Notes under the pieces: model-generated
Told to the model about the DNA's origin: nothing
Seen by the model: the letters and a program-made list of their open reading frames with translations, nothing else
Database searches by the model: none
Assembly: GCA_040758525.1 (NCBI GenBank)
Contig: JBFLVQ010000112.1
Coordinates: forward strand, 1-17,934
Length of the DNA: 17,934 nucleotides
Source of the DNA: JBFLVQ01 sp040758525
GTDB taxonomy: Bacteria; Acidobacteriota; Blastocatellia; Chloracidobacteriales; JADJPF01
Direction: 5' to 3'
Translations under genes and position numbers: made by a program
In this document: piece after piece, positions 8,517 to 16,372 of the stretch
Layout of the letters: each line of letters starts with the position of its first letter
Numbering within the stretch: position 1 is the stretch's first letter

Positions 8517-9692
8517 ATGACCAAAAGGATCATCTCCGAAAAAGCGGCGCGTTTCACCGAATCGGTCATACGAGAGATGACCAGACAGGCAAATAAATAC
8601 GGGGCGATCAATCTTTCTCAAGGCTTTCCTGACTTCGCGGCTCCAGCAGAGATAAAGCGAGCCGCAATGGCAGCTATTGAAAATGATATCAACCAATATG
8701 CAATCACTTGGGGGGCAAAGAAATTCCGTGATGCGATTGCTGCCAAGGCGAAGAGTTATTTAGGCCTGGAGGTGGATCCAGAGCGAGAAGTCTGTGTCAC
8801 TTGTGGCTCGACAGAAGCAATGATTGCTGCAATGATGGCAATCACCAATCCATTTGATGAAGTGATTATTTTCTCTCCTTTCTATGAGAACTATTGGCCT
8901 GATGCAGTGCTTTCTGGCGCCACACCAAGATTTGTGGAACTACAACCACCAGATTGGTCCTTTGATCGTGAGCAACTGGTCGCTGCTTTTAATGACAAAA
9001 CTAAAGCAATTATTATCTGTAATCCCAATAATCCTACAGGTAAAGTCTTTACTCGTGAAGAACTCTCATTTATTGCCGATCTATGTCAACAATGGGATGT
9101 GATTGCCGTCACTGATGAGATCTATGAACATATTATTTATGATGGCGCCCAGCATATTGCGATTGCTACTTTACCTGGTATGCAAGAGCGCACCATTACC
9201 ATCAATGGTCTGTCAAAAACCTATTCAGTAACAGGTTGGCGGGTTGGCTACACGATCGCTCAAGCAGAAATCACCAATGCGATTCGCAAGGTACATGATT
9301 TTCTTACTGTCGGTGCCGCCGCACCACTACAGGAAGCCGGTGCTGTAGCGCTAGCACTACCACAAAGTTATTATGATAAACTGGCTGCGCAATATCAGCA
9401 GCGACGAGACTTTCTTGTCAGTGCGCTAGCAGAGGCTGGTTTCAAAGTTTTTATTCCTACAGGCGCCTACTACATAATGACCGATATTAGTGTCTTTGGC
9501 TTTGCCAACGATCTAGAATTTTCACATTTTCTTGTCAAAGACATTGGTGTTGCAGTCGTGCCAGGTAGCTCCTTCTATACAGATCCAGAACAAGGCAGCC
9601 AACAGGTGCGATTTACTTTCTGTAAACGTGATGAGACGTTACAAGCAGCAAGTGAGCGATTATTGAAATTGCGCGAGCGGCTTAAGAGCTAG
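8517..9692 (+). CDS. PLP-dependent class I/II aminotransferase
   Basis: This 391-residue fold-type I aminotransferase should move an amino group from an amino acid to a 2-oxo acid using pyridoxal phosphate. Visible signatures are the substrate-loop NLSQGFPDF (32-40), NQYAITWG (59-66), NPNNPTGKVF (169-178), TDEIYEH (199-205) with Asp200 for the PLP ring nitrogen, SKTYSVTGWRVGY with Lys234 as the Schiff-base lysine, and Arg365 in QVRFTFCKRDE for the substrate carboxylate. The active site is complete. The sequence resembles the aspartate, aromatic, kynurenine and methionine aminotransferase group. Specificity cannot be decided from motifs, so no symbol is given. The start is supported by GGAAAGGGGG upstream of the ATG. 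Confidence 0.93.
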   Translation: MTKRIISEKAARFTESVIREMTRQANKYGAINLSQGFPDFAAPAEIKRAAMAAIENDINQYAITWGAKKFRDAIAAKAKSYLGLEVDPEREVCVTCGSTEAMIAAMMAITNPFDEVIIFSPFYENYWPDAVLSGATPRFVELQPPDWSFDREQLVAAFNDKTKAIIICNPNNPTGKVFTREELSFIADLCQQWDVIAVTDEIYEHIIYDGAQHIAIATLPGMQERTITINGLSKTYSVTGWRVGYTIAQAEITNAIRKVHDFLTVGAAAPLQEAGAVALALPQSYYDKLAAQYQQRRDFLVSALAEAGFKVFIPTGAYYIMTDISVFGFANDLEFSHFLVKDIGVAVVPGSSFYTDPEQGSQQVRFTFCKRDETLQAASERLLKLRERLKS

Positions 9693-9810
9693 CTCTGCAC
9701 TCTTGTTTAGCACAACAACCAGCTAGCAAAGTGGCCAAACTGTTGGTGGCAGGCACAGGGTTTGCTGCATCATTTCCTAATTAAGCAAAAATGAATGATG
9801 GAGTAGACCT

Positions 9811-10392
9811 ATGTTTGAATCAATCTCCATACTGGTAGGGCGATTTGATCCCAAAGTATTGGAATCAACGATCGAGCTGGCGGTAGAGATTGCGCGTGAA
9901 GGTCGTGAGGGGCGCCGCATCGGAACAATATTTATCATTGGTGATGAGGAGAACGTACTTGGACACTCTCGTCTGTTAATACTTGATCCATTATTTGGTC
10001 ATCCTGATGATGTCAAATATATCGATGATGGGAATCTACGCGGGACAATAAAAGAGTTGGCTCAACTTGATGGCGCATTCGTGATTTCGGCGCGTGGTAT
10101 TGTGCTCTCAGCTTGCCGTTATATAGACACTGCGGCGGCTACAGTAGAGTTACCGTTAGGGATGGGCAGCCGTCATCTAGCCGGCGCTTCTATTACCAAG
10201 ATCACACGGGCTATCTCTGTAGTTGTTTCGGAAAGCTCAATGGTACGTGTCTTCGATGGTGGTACATTGATCGCGGAGATCATACCAGAATTGTGGCTGC
10301 TTAACCGCCGCAACGTGCATCTACCTACACCTTACAACGAACAAGACATTCAAGACTTGGCCGTACTTACTCGTGTCAAAAAGGCGAGCTAA
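9811..10392 (+). CDS. DisA_N/diadenylate cyclase-like protein with altered motifs
   Basis: This 193-residue protein closely follows the DisA_N (diadenylate cyclase) fold, which makes c-di-AMP from two ATP. It most resembles stand-alone DacZ-like versions: GRRIGTIFIIGD (34-45), LDGAFVISARGIVLSA (86-101), GMGSRHLAGASITKITRA (117-134), VVVSESSMVRVFDGG (137-151). The DGA motif (87-89) is intact. The usual RHR is RHL (121-123), and the position normally Asp in TDA is Arg133. Activity is therefore uncertain. There is no membrane segment or DNA-binding domain. The start is supported by GGAG 7 nt before the ATG. It lies 118 nt after the aminotransferase and converges with the histidine kinase, with an 8 nt gap. 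Confidence 0.85.
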   Translation: MFESISILVGRFDPKVLESTIELAVEIAREGREGRRIGTIFIIGDEENVLGHSRLLILDPLFGHPDDVKYIDDGNLRGTIKELAQLDGAFVISARGIVLSACRYIDTAAATVELPLGMGSRHLAGASITKITRAISVVVSESSMVRVFDGGTLIAEIIPELWLLNRRNVHLPTPYNEQDIQDLAVLTRVKKAS

Positions 10393-10400
10393 ACGGCTAC

Positions 10401-12107
10401 TTAATTCGGGTTGATAGGCAGCAAGACATTGACTTCAGTACCGCTCCCTTTTGCGCTCTTGACGGTTAAGCTACCGCCATGCATCTCAATACTTCGTTTG
10501 GCGATCGACATACCTAATCCTGTGCCGTTGGTCTTAGAAGAGTAGAAAGGCTCAAATAGGCGTGCTAAGGTCTCCTTACTCATTCCCACTCCATGATCGA
10601 CGATACGCACACAAAGCCGACTATCTTGTTGGTCTGTAAACAACTCGATCTGTTTGCCATCAGAAGAGGCATCAATAGCATTAATCAGAAGATTAATAAA
10701 AGCTTTTGAGAGTTCATGGGCATCGAACTTAACTGTGGGCAGATCGGGTTGGTAATGCTTAACCACAGCGATCTTCTGCTGCTGCAGCTTATCAGCGACT
10801 AGTGCCAATTGTTCATCAAGCAGTTGGTTGAGATCCAAAGGTGTCAATACTAACTCACGTGGACGGGCAAATTGATTCAATTCTGAAACGATCTTGTTAA
10901 GACGATCGATACCAGCGCTAAATTCTCCTAATATCTCCTGAACCTCCTCATTATCTTTAGGAATATTGCGTTGTAAATAGGAGAGATTAAGCTTGATACC
11001 ACCAAGCGGGTTCTTCACTTCGTGTGCGACTTGGGCAGTGATCTGGCCAATTGCTGCCAGTGCTTGATTGCGTCGTATCTCCTCTTGTGCACGCTCGGTT
11101 TCTGTTACGTCAACTAGGATTCCAATCAGACCCTGGGGTGATTCATCAATAAATAATGGAGAAATATATAGATCAACTCGACGTGGATCTTCACTAATCT
11201 CTATACGGCCACGATAACGGCGCCGACTAGCAATATCAGCACGCGCATCCTCAACAAGCCCAAATAACTTTGGCTCACTTTTAAAGACTTCGCTATATGG
11301 TAGACCTAAGCAGGCGCGGCTAGTATTGAGCAATCGATAGAAGGCGACATTAGCGCTAGTAACTTCACCCGCATCATTAAGCGTAAAGATCGCGTTGATA
11401 CTACTGTTGATGATAGTACGGGCAAATTCACGCGCCTCTGCAATGGCACGATAGGAATTCTGCAACTCGCGAAAGCGTAGATAGATTTCACGTACGGAGA
11501 GGCTAGCAACAATAATTCCCAGCCCTAAGCTAATAATTGTTGTGACCCATATATCACGCTGTGCCGTACGCTCCCAACCAAGGCCAGCTACTTGTGCAAT
11601 CTCACTACGTTCACGGCGTAGACGCGCCACTACATTGTTTAAGGAATCGATGGCACGGTTTTGGCTTTTAAAACCATGTATTCCCACACGTATCGGTTGT
11701 AATACATCATCCAAGAATGTCTGTAGATCGACTTCAAATTGTCGCCATTCCGGGGTATCAGCAAGACTGGTATTGCGTATGATAGCTAACTGCTGCTCAA
11801 GCGAGACACGTAGAGCTTCAGGTAACTCTTTGAATTCCGGTAGCTCTGGGTTAATACGTCGAGCTGGACCGCGCTGTATAGCCTGTATATAGGCTTGAGA
11901 GATGATATCGCGCAGATTTAGAACCGCATCGAGTCGCTTAAGATGTTCTCGCTCCAAATCATCAAATACTTTGCCACGTAATGCCTCGACCCGTTTTGCG
12001 CTGATGATGCCCGAGATCAGAATAAGCACAATCAGCATAGGGAAACCTATTATCAGTCCACGCCAAATTGGTCCACGCAAATTAGGCTTATTTGCTTCGG
12101 TTCTCAT
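10401..12107 (-). CDS. PAS-domain sensor histidine kinase (orphan)
   Basis: This 568-residue membrane kinase should autophosphorylate on His and pass the phosphate to a response regulator. Order: TM1 at about 17-35; a periplasmic, largely helical sensor region of about 150 residues; TM2 at about 187-204; a linker; a PAS domain at about 227-340; HisKA with the H-box VAHEVKNPLGGIKLNLSYL (His362); and HATPase_c with N-box Asn476 in INAIDAS, DHGVGM (504-509), an F-box near FEPFYSSK and TGTGLGMS-like glycine box at 526-533. All catalytic boxes are present. No response regulator lies nearby in the window, so the partner is elsewhere. The periplasmic part has no recognised ligand-binding motif. Start at 12107 lacks a strong ribosome binding site. 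Confidence 0.95.
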   Translation of the reverse strand: MRTEANKPNLRGPIWRGLIIGFPMLIVLILISGIISAKRVEALRGKVFDDLEREHLKRLDAVLNLRDIISQAYIQAIQRGPARRINPELPEFKELPEALRVSLEQQLAIIRNTSLADTPEWRQFEVDLQTFLDDVLQPIRVGIHGFKSQNRAIDSLNNVVARLRRERSEIAQVAGLGWERTAQRDIWVTTIISLGLGIIVASLSVREIYLRFRELQNSYRAIAEAREFARTIINSSINAIFTLNDAGEVTSANVAFYRLLNTSRACLGLPYSEVFKSEPKLFGLVEDARADIASRRRYRGRIEISEDPRRVDLYISPLFIDESPQGLIGILVDVTETERAQEEIRRNQALAAIGQITAQVAHEVKNPLGGIKLNLSYLQRNIPKDNEEVQEILGEFSAGIDRLNKIVSELNQFARPRELVLTPLDLNQLLDEQLALVADKLQQQKIAVVKHYQPDLPTVKFDAHELSKAFINLLINAIDASSDGKQIELFTDQQDSRLCVRIVDHGVGMSKETLARLFEPFYSSKTNGTGLGMSIAKRSIEMHGGSLTVKSAKGSGTEVNVLLPINPN

Positions 12108-12225
12108 TGGGCTAATGCTACCACGTCGGCCTGCTGTCGTCAGCAGCAGTAGTCTGGACTCGCTCCTTTGCCGATAAATGTTAAAATAGCGGAGCGATAC
12201 TTTTCACTAGATGGAGATTGCCAAT
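12108..12225. promoter_or_regulatory. Divergent intergenic region with a 6-bp stem
   Basis: This gap separates the kinase from the divergent exported IPT-like protein. A perfect small inverted repeat, CTGCTG-TCGT-CAGCAG, occupies 12131-12146. It could be an operator or a leader hairpin of the kinase transcript. I could not fix promoter boxes. Confidence 0.3.
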
Positions 12226-13668
12226 ATGATTACTCCGACTCCCGCAACGAAATTGTTACTATTGCTATTACTATTGCTTGCACCCAGCCAAATGGCAACT
12301 GCTCAACAACCCCTGCAAGACGCTGCCTTAGCACCACATTGGGCGATAGGTAACAGCGACGTGCTAGCACGTGAGGAGCGCACTGGCAATCTCGCAAAGT
12401 TAACTGCAGAGGGTACAACCGCTCGGCTTAATATGGCTGACAACCAACCGCCTAACTTTACCATTTCGCCAGAAACACGCACCATGCGAGTTGGCGAGCG
12501 AATCATTTTCAACTTTGCCTTTGGCGATCCAGAAAGAGACCCTTATTTCGCTGGGGTTATTGCAGTCACACCCAGTATTAAGCTTGAGGGAACACCAGAA
12601 AAACCCAAACAGGCACAGCGCCGTGCGGCGGTAAAAATTAATGTGCTTACACCTAATGATCCTTCTGTAGTAGTTTGGGAAGTTACTGCGCAAACTCCTG
12701 GAGTAGCAGTATTCTTTGTAAGCATTGCAGAACTCTTCTCCACCATAGAGAATGGTCAATTAAAACTCTTCTCTGGCCAGATTACTCATGTAGTCTACAC
12801 TTTACGTGTAATTGGTGATAAAGAGGATAGTAGCGCCCCACCAACATTTATCAACCGTTTGAGCGATCTCAATCTGAGGTTGGGCGAACGTATGCAAATG
12901 ACCTTTGCTGCTGAATCGCCTGAGAAGCGCCCGATTGTCTACAGTTTCCTCTTCTTAGCTTATGCCTCAAGATTGGTTAATGGTCGCTTTGGTGCCAATA
13001 TCGCTAATCTTAGAGCGATTGAACCAGGTCGAGGCATTATGGTGGCTTATGCTACAGATGGAAATAAGGCGGATCTGCAATCCTTCCTAGTAAGCGTTAC
13101 TGATCCAAAGTCGCCGCCAGAAACCGCCTTGAAACTACGCGCACTCTCTGCTAATGCGCTAATAGGACGTGGTCGAGCCGTCACATTAGATCTCTATGGT
13201 AACAATTTCACTGCTGCTTCACAGGTAATAATGGCTACACTTGCCGGGGAAGAGCGGTTACCTACTAACTTTATCAGCGATACACTGCTACGTGTTACCT
13301 TGCCGATTGAGTTTCGCGATATGGCAACCCTACGAGTTGAGGATGGTACTGTTAGTACAGCATCGCTTAGCTTTCATCTCTTCGGTCCAATCATTACTGA
13401 GATCAAGCGTCTGCGTAATGAGGCAGGAAAAGTTAATGAGCTGCGCCTGTTAGGGCTTGGGCTCAATGCTAAAGTTCAAGTAACAGCAAATGGCCAACTA
13501 CTTAAGGTAATAAAGGAACGCACCATACACACTAAGCTGCTAGATCGATTGATTGTTGCGCTGCCTTCTCAACTACGTCAGCAAGAACGTATAGAGATCC
13601 GTTTACAGAGCAACTTTAGCGAGGGTCCCGTACTAGCAGGTACGCCTATTATTCTACCGCTAAAATAG
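12226..13668 (+). CDS. Exported protein with Ig-like and IPT/TIG-like domains
   Basis: The preferred start at 12226 gives a 480-residue protein. GGAG at 12213-12216 precedes it by 9 nt, and it yields a compact signal peptide with a run of nine leucines before APSQMATA. An in-frame ATG at 12211 is possible but has no ribosome binding site. Two related beta units follow: one starting PPNFTISPETRTMRVGERI (from about 12445) and one starting PPTFINRLSDLNLRLGERM (from about 12838). Both share PPxF, an (R/L)(V/L)GER core and a phenylalanine strand. A third unit, about 13140-13390, has LDLYGNNFTAASQV and looks like an IPT/TIG fold. No enzyme motif is seen, so a structural or binding role outside the inner membrane is likely. 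Its stop is 4 nt from the convergent patatin gene. Confidence 0.85.
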   Translation: MITPTPATKLLLLLLLLLAPSQMATAQQPLQDAALAPHWAIGNSDVLAREERTGNLAKLTAEGTTARLNMADNQPPNFTISPETRTMRVGERIIFNFAFGDPERDPYFAGVIAVTPSIKLEGTPEKPKQAQRRAAVKINVLTPNDPSVVVWEVTAQTPGVAVFFVSIAELFSTIENGQLKLFSGQITHVVYTLRVIGDKEDSSAPPTFINRLSDLNLRLGERMQMTFAAESPEKRPIVYSFLFLAYASRLVNGRFGANIANLRAIEPGRGIMVAYATDGNKADLQSFLVSVTDPKSPPETALKLRALSANALIGRGRAVTLDLYGNNFTAASQVIMATLAGEERLPTNFISDTLLRVTLPIEFRDMATLRVEDGTVSTASLSFHLFGPIITEIKRLRNEAGKVNELRLLGLGLNAKVQVTANGQLLKVIKERTIHTKLLDRLIVALPSQLRQQERIEIRLQSNFSEGPVLAGTPIILPLK

Positions 13669-13672
13669 TATT

Positions 13673-14518
13673 TTATTTGGCGGGTGCAGGACGCGTACGA
13701 GGTGTAAGCAATCCATAGCGCAGCTTCACCCAGAATGAGTCTCGCTTCTTCTCAACTAGATCCCAAGCTGCCGGCATCGCTTGACGCATGGCCCGCTCGC
13801 CAGCGTCAAGTAGATCAGTTGCTCGCTCTAGTTCATCAAAGCGTACTCGGCCAGCGTTTGGTTGTACCAGCAGGTGTGCACGTAATGCCTGATGTGCACT
13901 AGAAGCACGTCCAATTACCATAAGCGACTGCATCATTATTTGAAACATATTAGTGGGAGGCGATTCCATCTCAATACTCGAATTGACATCGACAGCAATA
14001 ACCCGATCGGCGCCCATCTGTAATGGTATGCTGGCAGGAAGGTTCTGCGCTAATCCACCATCAACCAACATACGACCCTGTTTATCAATTACAGGGGTAA
14101 AGAAACCTGGTACAGTACAACTGATACGGATCGCATGTGCGGCATCACCTTCACTAAATATTACTGGCTGGCCGGTCTGAATATCGGCTGCCACCACCGA
14201 CAGCGGTATACGCATCTTGGCAAAGTCTGTCACTGGCAAAATGCGTCGTAACATCTGTTCGAGAGGCTCGCTCGACATTAGACCAAGTTTTGAAAAATTG
14301 ACTCGGGTAACATCTCGCCAACGCACGCTACGTGCGATCTCTTCAAGCTGAGAGATGCTTAATCCGGCTGCATAAGCACCTGCGATAATTGCTCCCATGC
14401 TGGTGCCAGCAATAAAATCTATTGGATAATTATTCTCCTCAAGTACTTTGAGTACACCTATATGTGCGATACCACGTGCTGCCCCACCAGAAAGCGCCAA
14501 ACCTATCTTAGGACGCAT
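13673..14518 (-). CDS. Patatin-like phospholipase (RssA/NTE family)
   Basis: This 281-residue cytosolic lipid acyl hydrolase has the Ser-Asp dyad typical of patatins. The oxyanion loop GGAARG is at 11-16, the nucleophile elbow GTSMG at 38-42 (Ser40), and the catalytic Asp in DGGLAQNLP at 153-155. Size and motif spacing match bacterial RssA-type proteins, which lack additional domains. No signal peptide is visible. The C-terminus (TPRTRPAPAK) is short and basic. GGAGGG lies about 12 nt upstream of the ATG, a long spacing. The gene diverges from lolA across about 116 nt; a functional link to lipoprotein transport is not implied. Confidence 0.94.
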   Translation of the reverse strand: MRPKIGLALSGGAARGIAHIGVLKVLEENNYPIDFIAGTSMGAIIAGAYAAGLSISQLEEIARSVRWRDVTRVNFSKLGLMSSEPLEQMLRRILPVTDFAKMRIPLSVVAADIQTGQPVIFSEGDAAHAIRISCTVPGFFTPVIDKQGRMLVDGGLAQNLPASIPLQMGADRVIAVDVNSSIEMESPPTNMFQIMMQSLMVIGRASSAHQALRAHLLVQPNAGRVRFDELERATDLLDAGERAMRQAMPAAWDLVEKKRDSFWVKLRYGLLTPRTRPAPAK

Positions 14519-14634
14519 AGACTTCTTTTACCCTCCATGATCCGCTATACTCGAAATTGACCGGCAGCGGACAATTGTATGTTCCCTGATCGGATTGCGA
14601 AGATCAAGTAAATCTATGGCTATGATGCTTATTT
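14519..14634. promoter_or_regulatory. Divergent patatin/lolA intergenic region
   Basis: The 116 nt hold an inverted repeat TCCGCT (14541-14546) and AGCGGA (14566-14571). A possible weak -35-like TTGACC lies at 14557-14562 with TATGTT at 14578-14583, but the 15-nt spacing is short. Promoter assignment for lolA is tentative. Confidence 0.25.
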
Positions 14635-15294
14635 ATGAAGATTCGTTTCATTTTTCTACTCTTTCTGGTTATTTTCTCTCTTGTTGATAGTGCACGATCA
14701 TCTGCAGAGACAGATCTCAAACGTCTTATTGAGGGGCTACAAAACCGTTACGGACGTATGAAAGGGCTGACAGCCGATTTCCTACAAGTCTATCAGGATC
14801 GTGCTGGCCGCTCGCTACGTGAACAGGGTATACTAATATTGAAGCGGCCTGGTAAGATGCGATGGGAGTATCGTGAGCCAAAAGAGAAGCTCTTCATTAT
14901 AGATGACAAAAAAGTCTACTTCTATGTGCCTTCAGATCATCAAGTGACGATTACTACACTTAAAGAGGTTAATGATCCACGTGTGCCATTCCTCTTTCTG
15001 TTAGGACGTGGCAACTTGCAGCGTGATTTTGCTAAGATCGAGATCTCTCAAACCGAATCACCTACAGCGGCTGGCCATGTTGTTTTGGAGCTTGTGCCAA
15101 AGCGTTCGGTGAGCAATCTCAAACGCATCTTTGCAGAAGTGAATGAACAGACCTTGCAACTGCGTCGGCTTGCCTTTATTGACAATACCGATGCCCGCTC
15201 AGATTTTCTACTCTCAAATTATCAAGAAAATTATCAGGCGAATGATGATCTATTTACCTTTACGCCTCCACCTGGTGTACGCATACTGAAATAG
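14635..15294 (+). CDS. lolA: Outer-membrane lipoprotein carrier protein LolA
   Basis: This 219-residue periplasmic chaperone ferries lipoproteins from the LolCDE complex to the outer membrane. Residues 1-about 24 are a signal peptide. The mature part shows the LolA pattern: a helix ending in GLTADFLQVYQDRAGR, then strands REQGILILKRPGKMRWEY, KLFIIDDKKVYFYVP and LGRGNLQRDF, in the usual order for the half-barrel fold. Length matches the family. No clear Shine-Dalgarno sequence precedes the ATG. It is strong evidence that the organism has an outer membrane. No Lol partner gene is adjacent. It converges with the broken gene copy to its right (40 nt gap). Confidence 0.92.
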   Translation: MKIRFIFLLFLVIFSLVDSARSSAETDLKRLIEGLQNRYGRMKGLTADFLQVYQDRAGRSLREQGILILKRPGKMRWEYREPKEKLFIIDDKKVYFYVPSDHQVTITTLKEVNDPRVPFLFLLGRGNLQRDFAKIEISQTESPTAAGHVVLELVPKRSVSNLKRIFAEVNEQTLQLRRLAFIDNTDARSDFLLSNYQENYQANDDLFTFTPPPGVRILK

Positions 15295-15334
15295 AGGAAG
15301 AGGCCTTATACTGATCTTTTTGCTTTGACAACTT

Positions 15335-16110
15335 CTACTCAAGATTCTCCTTCGCAGGTTTCCGCAATGCATTATGTAATCGCATTTGATCATCGGATAC
15401 ATGAGGAGAAGCTATAACCCGATGAAGGTGTGCGTACTGACCATCCGACAAGTGATCTGTGTATATGCTCAATGGATAGGACTCGGCCAACAATAAAGCA
15501 CTCTTGATCGCGTTGTGATACTCCCAGCTATAATAGAATCGATCTCTTTGTACCAGTCGTGCTACACCTTCATCTGCGTAGAGCTTGAAGGCTGCTTCTT
15601 CACCAACAGGAATGGGAGTGACTTTCACTCGCACAACGTTCGATTCTAACTCCTGTATTTGCTCGCCTCGCTTGTCCAGGTAAACAACCTTGAACTCATA
15701 CTCTCCTGCTTTGTCCAACACCAATCGCTTTTTATTAGTATCAAACACGATTACTACTATGTCGCTAGCCCCCCCCCCGCCGACAATTTTATAGGTAGTC
15801 CTATACCGACAGGACGTTCTTGCGCTCCACAGCTATACTTTTCGAATTGTTCTCCTACCCGACGGTAGTATATTCGCAATTTAAAATTGCTTAGACTTAA
15901 ACTATATTCTCCAACAATTGTCTCCTTACTCACATTATGGACTTCCATAGTCAAGCGAACTGGTTGACCTACGTGGTAAACATCCCGATCTGTTATAAGA
16001 ACCAAATCTAGTTCTTTAGATGAAGTCATTGCTTGATTGGTCATAATCCCCAATGTTGCAAAGAAAAGCATGACCGTTAAGCAAACCCTAACAATATTCC
16101 GTTTAGTCAT
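15335..16110 (-). pseudogene. Frameshifted second copy of the secreted Ig-like protein
   Basis: This is a paralogue of the gene at 16373-17149, with the first 65 residues identical. It is read in one frame from 16110 to a stop at 15757, giving 117 residues ending KLSAGGGLAT. The remainder (15335-15748) continues in another frame starting at FDTNKKRL. The break is at a run of ten C on the plus strand (15769-15778), G10 in the coding sense. Adding one G gives KLSAGGGASDIVVIVFDTN, which lines up without gaps with KLLPGEASSGIAVIVFDTN in the intact copy. Signal peptide and ribosome binding site are intact, so a truncated exported product is possible. It could be a phase-variable gene in the off state, a recent pseudogene, or a homopolymer error. 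Confidence 0.9.
15769..15778. repeat. Homopolymer tract C10 (G10 in the gene)
   Basis: Ten consecutive C lie inside the broken copy, where the intact copy has the mixed sequence CCAGGAGAGGCT on its coding strand. Eleven would restore the reading frame. Long G tracts are a known basis for slipped-strand phase variation in other bacteria. Confidence 0.95.
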
Positions 16111-16116
16111 TATGAA

Positions 16117-16124
16117 ACCTCCTT
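16117..16124 (-). promoter_or_regulatory. Consensus ribosome binding site of the broken copy
   Basis: AAGGAGGT on the minus strand, 6 nt before the start codon at 16110. It is identical to the site of the intact copy, so the broken copy keeps full initiation signals. Confidence 0.8.
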
Positions 16125-16131
16125 TAATCGA

Positions 16132-16210
16132 TTACGGCTTTACTCTTCTGCGTATCTGCTTTTGATCTGCAGGAATAAAGAAAGTAAAGCTAGTTATGTT
16201 CTGCCAGCGA
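16132..16210 (-). pseudogene. Remnant of the protease 3' end carried by the duplication
   Basis: This codes the last 26 residues (RWQNITSFTFFIPADQ... RRRVKP, then TAA), identical in protein sequence to the end of the HExxH protease at 17171. The frame stays open a further 20 or so codons to the right (to a TAG near 16268), but that part does not match the protease convincingly. It shows that the duplicated unit began inside the protease gene. Confidence 0.85.
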
Positions 16211-16372
16211 TTGAGCGCAGCATACTCAAATGGTATTGAGCTATCTATTTCATAGGGTTTGCAGAAATACTAAGATACCATTGGCGAATTATTTAACTTC
16301 TGAATGCAGCCAATGCTTCACACCTAGAAGTTAAGCAACTCGTCAATGGTATATCTGTGATGATCGAAATCT
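16211..16372. other. Spacer between tandem copies, no gene
   Basis: These 162 nt are not shared with the other end of the duplication. They hold a large imperfect inverted repeat (listed separately) and a further AATGGTAT at 16229-16236, the motif also found in the arms. No coding region is seen beyond the short remnant reading frame. Confidence 0.7.
16275..16352. repeat. Imperfect inverted repeat, 27-nt arms
   Basis: The left arm (16275-16301) and the reverse complement of the right arm (16326-16352) match at 23 of 27 positions, all four differences being transitions. The loop is 24 nt. It lies about 20 nt beyond the stop of the intact copy in its direction of transcription, so it could end or stabilise that transcript. 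It could also be a relic of a small mobile repeat. There is no T-run typical of an intrinsic terminator. Confidence 0.8.

Larger units (their letters stand above)
15334..16210. repeat. Tandem duplication, left unit
   Basis: This unit matches 16372-17249 at an offset of 1039 nt. It covers the last 26 codons of the upstream protease gene, the intergenic ribosome binding site and the whole downstream gene. From 15932 to 16191 I read the two copies as identical over 260 nt, whereas the left part is visibly diverged. One net base is missing at the C/G tract. Confidence 0.95.

Noticed and set aside
9685..9696. Perfect 12-bp palindrome AGAGCTAGCTCT at the aminotransferase stop
   Set aside because: No loop and no T run, so not a terminator; short palindromes around a TAG codon can arise by chance.
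9791..9838. Tiny reading frame (MNDGVDLCLNQSPYW) overlapping the cyclase-like gene start
   Set aside because: No ribosome binding site and low-information sequence; probably chance.
15335..15748. Treating the downstream part of the broken copy as its own gene with a GTG start
   Set aside because: It matches the internal and C-terminal part of the intact paralogue and has no own ribosome binding site; the frameshift explains it.
16211..16268. Longer degraded protease sequence upstream of the 26-codon remnant
   Set aside because: The frame stays open and reads SSIPFEYAALNRW, faintly like GGIMEYIELVDPRW, but nucleotide similarity stops at 16210, so it is probably chance.
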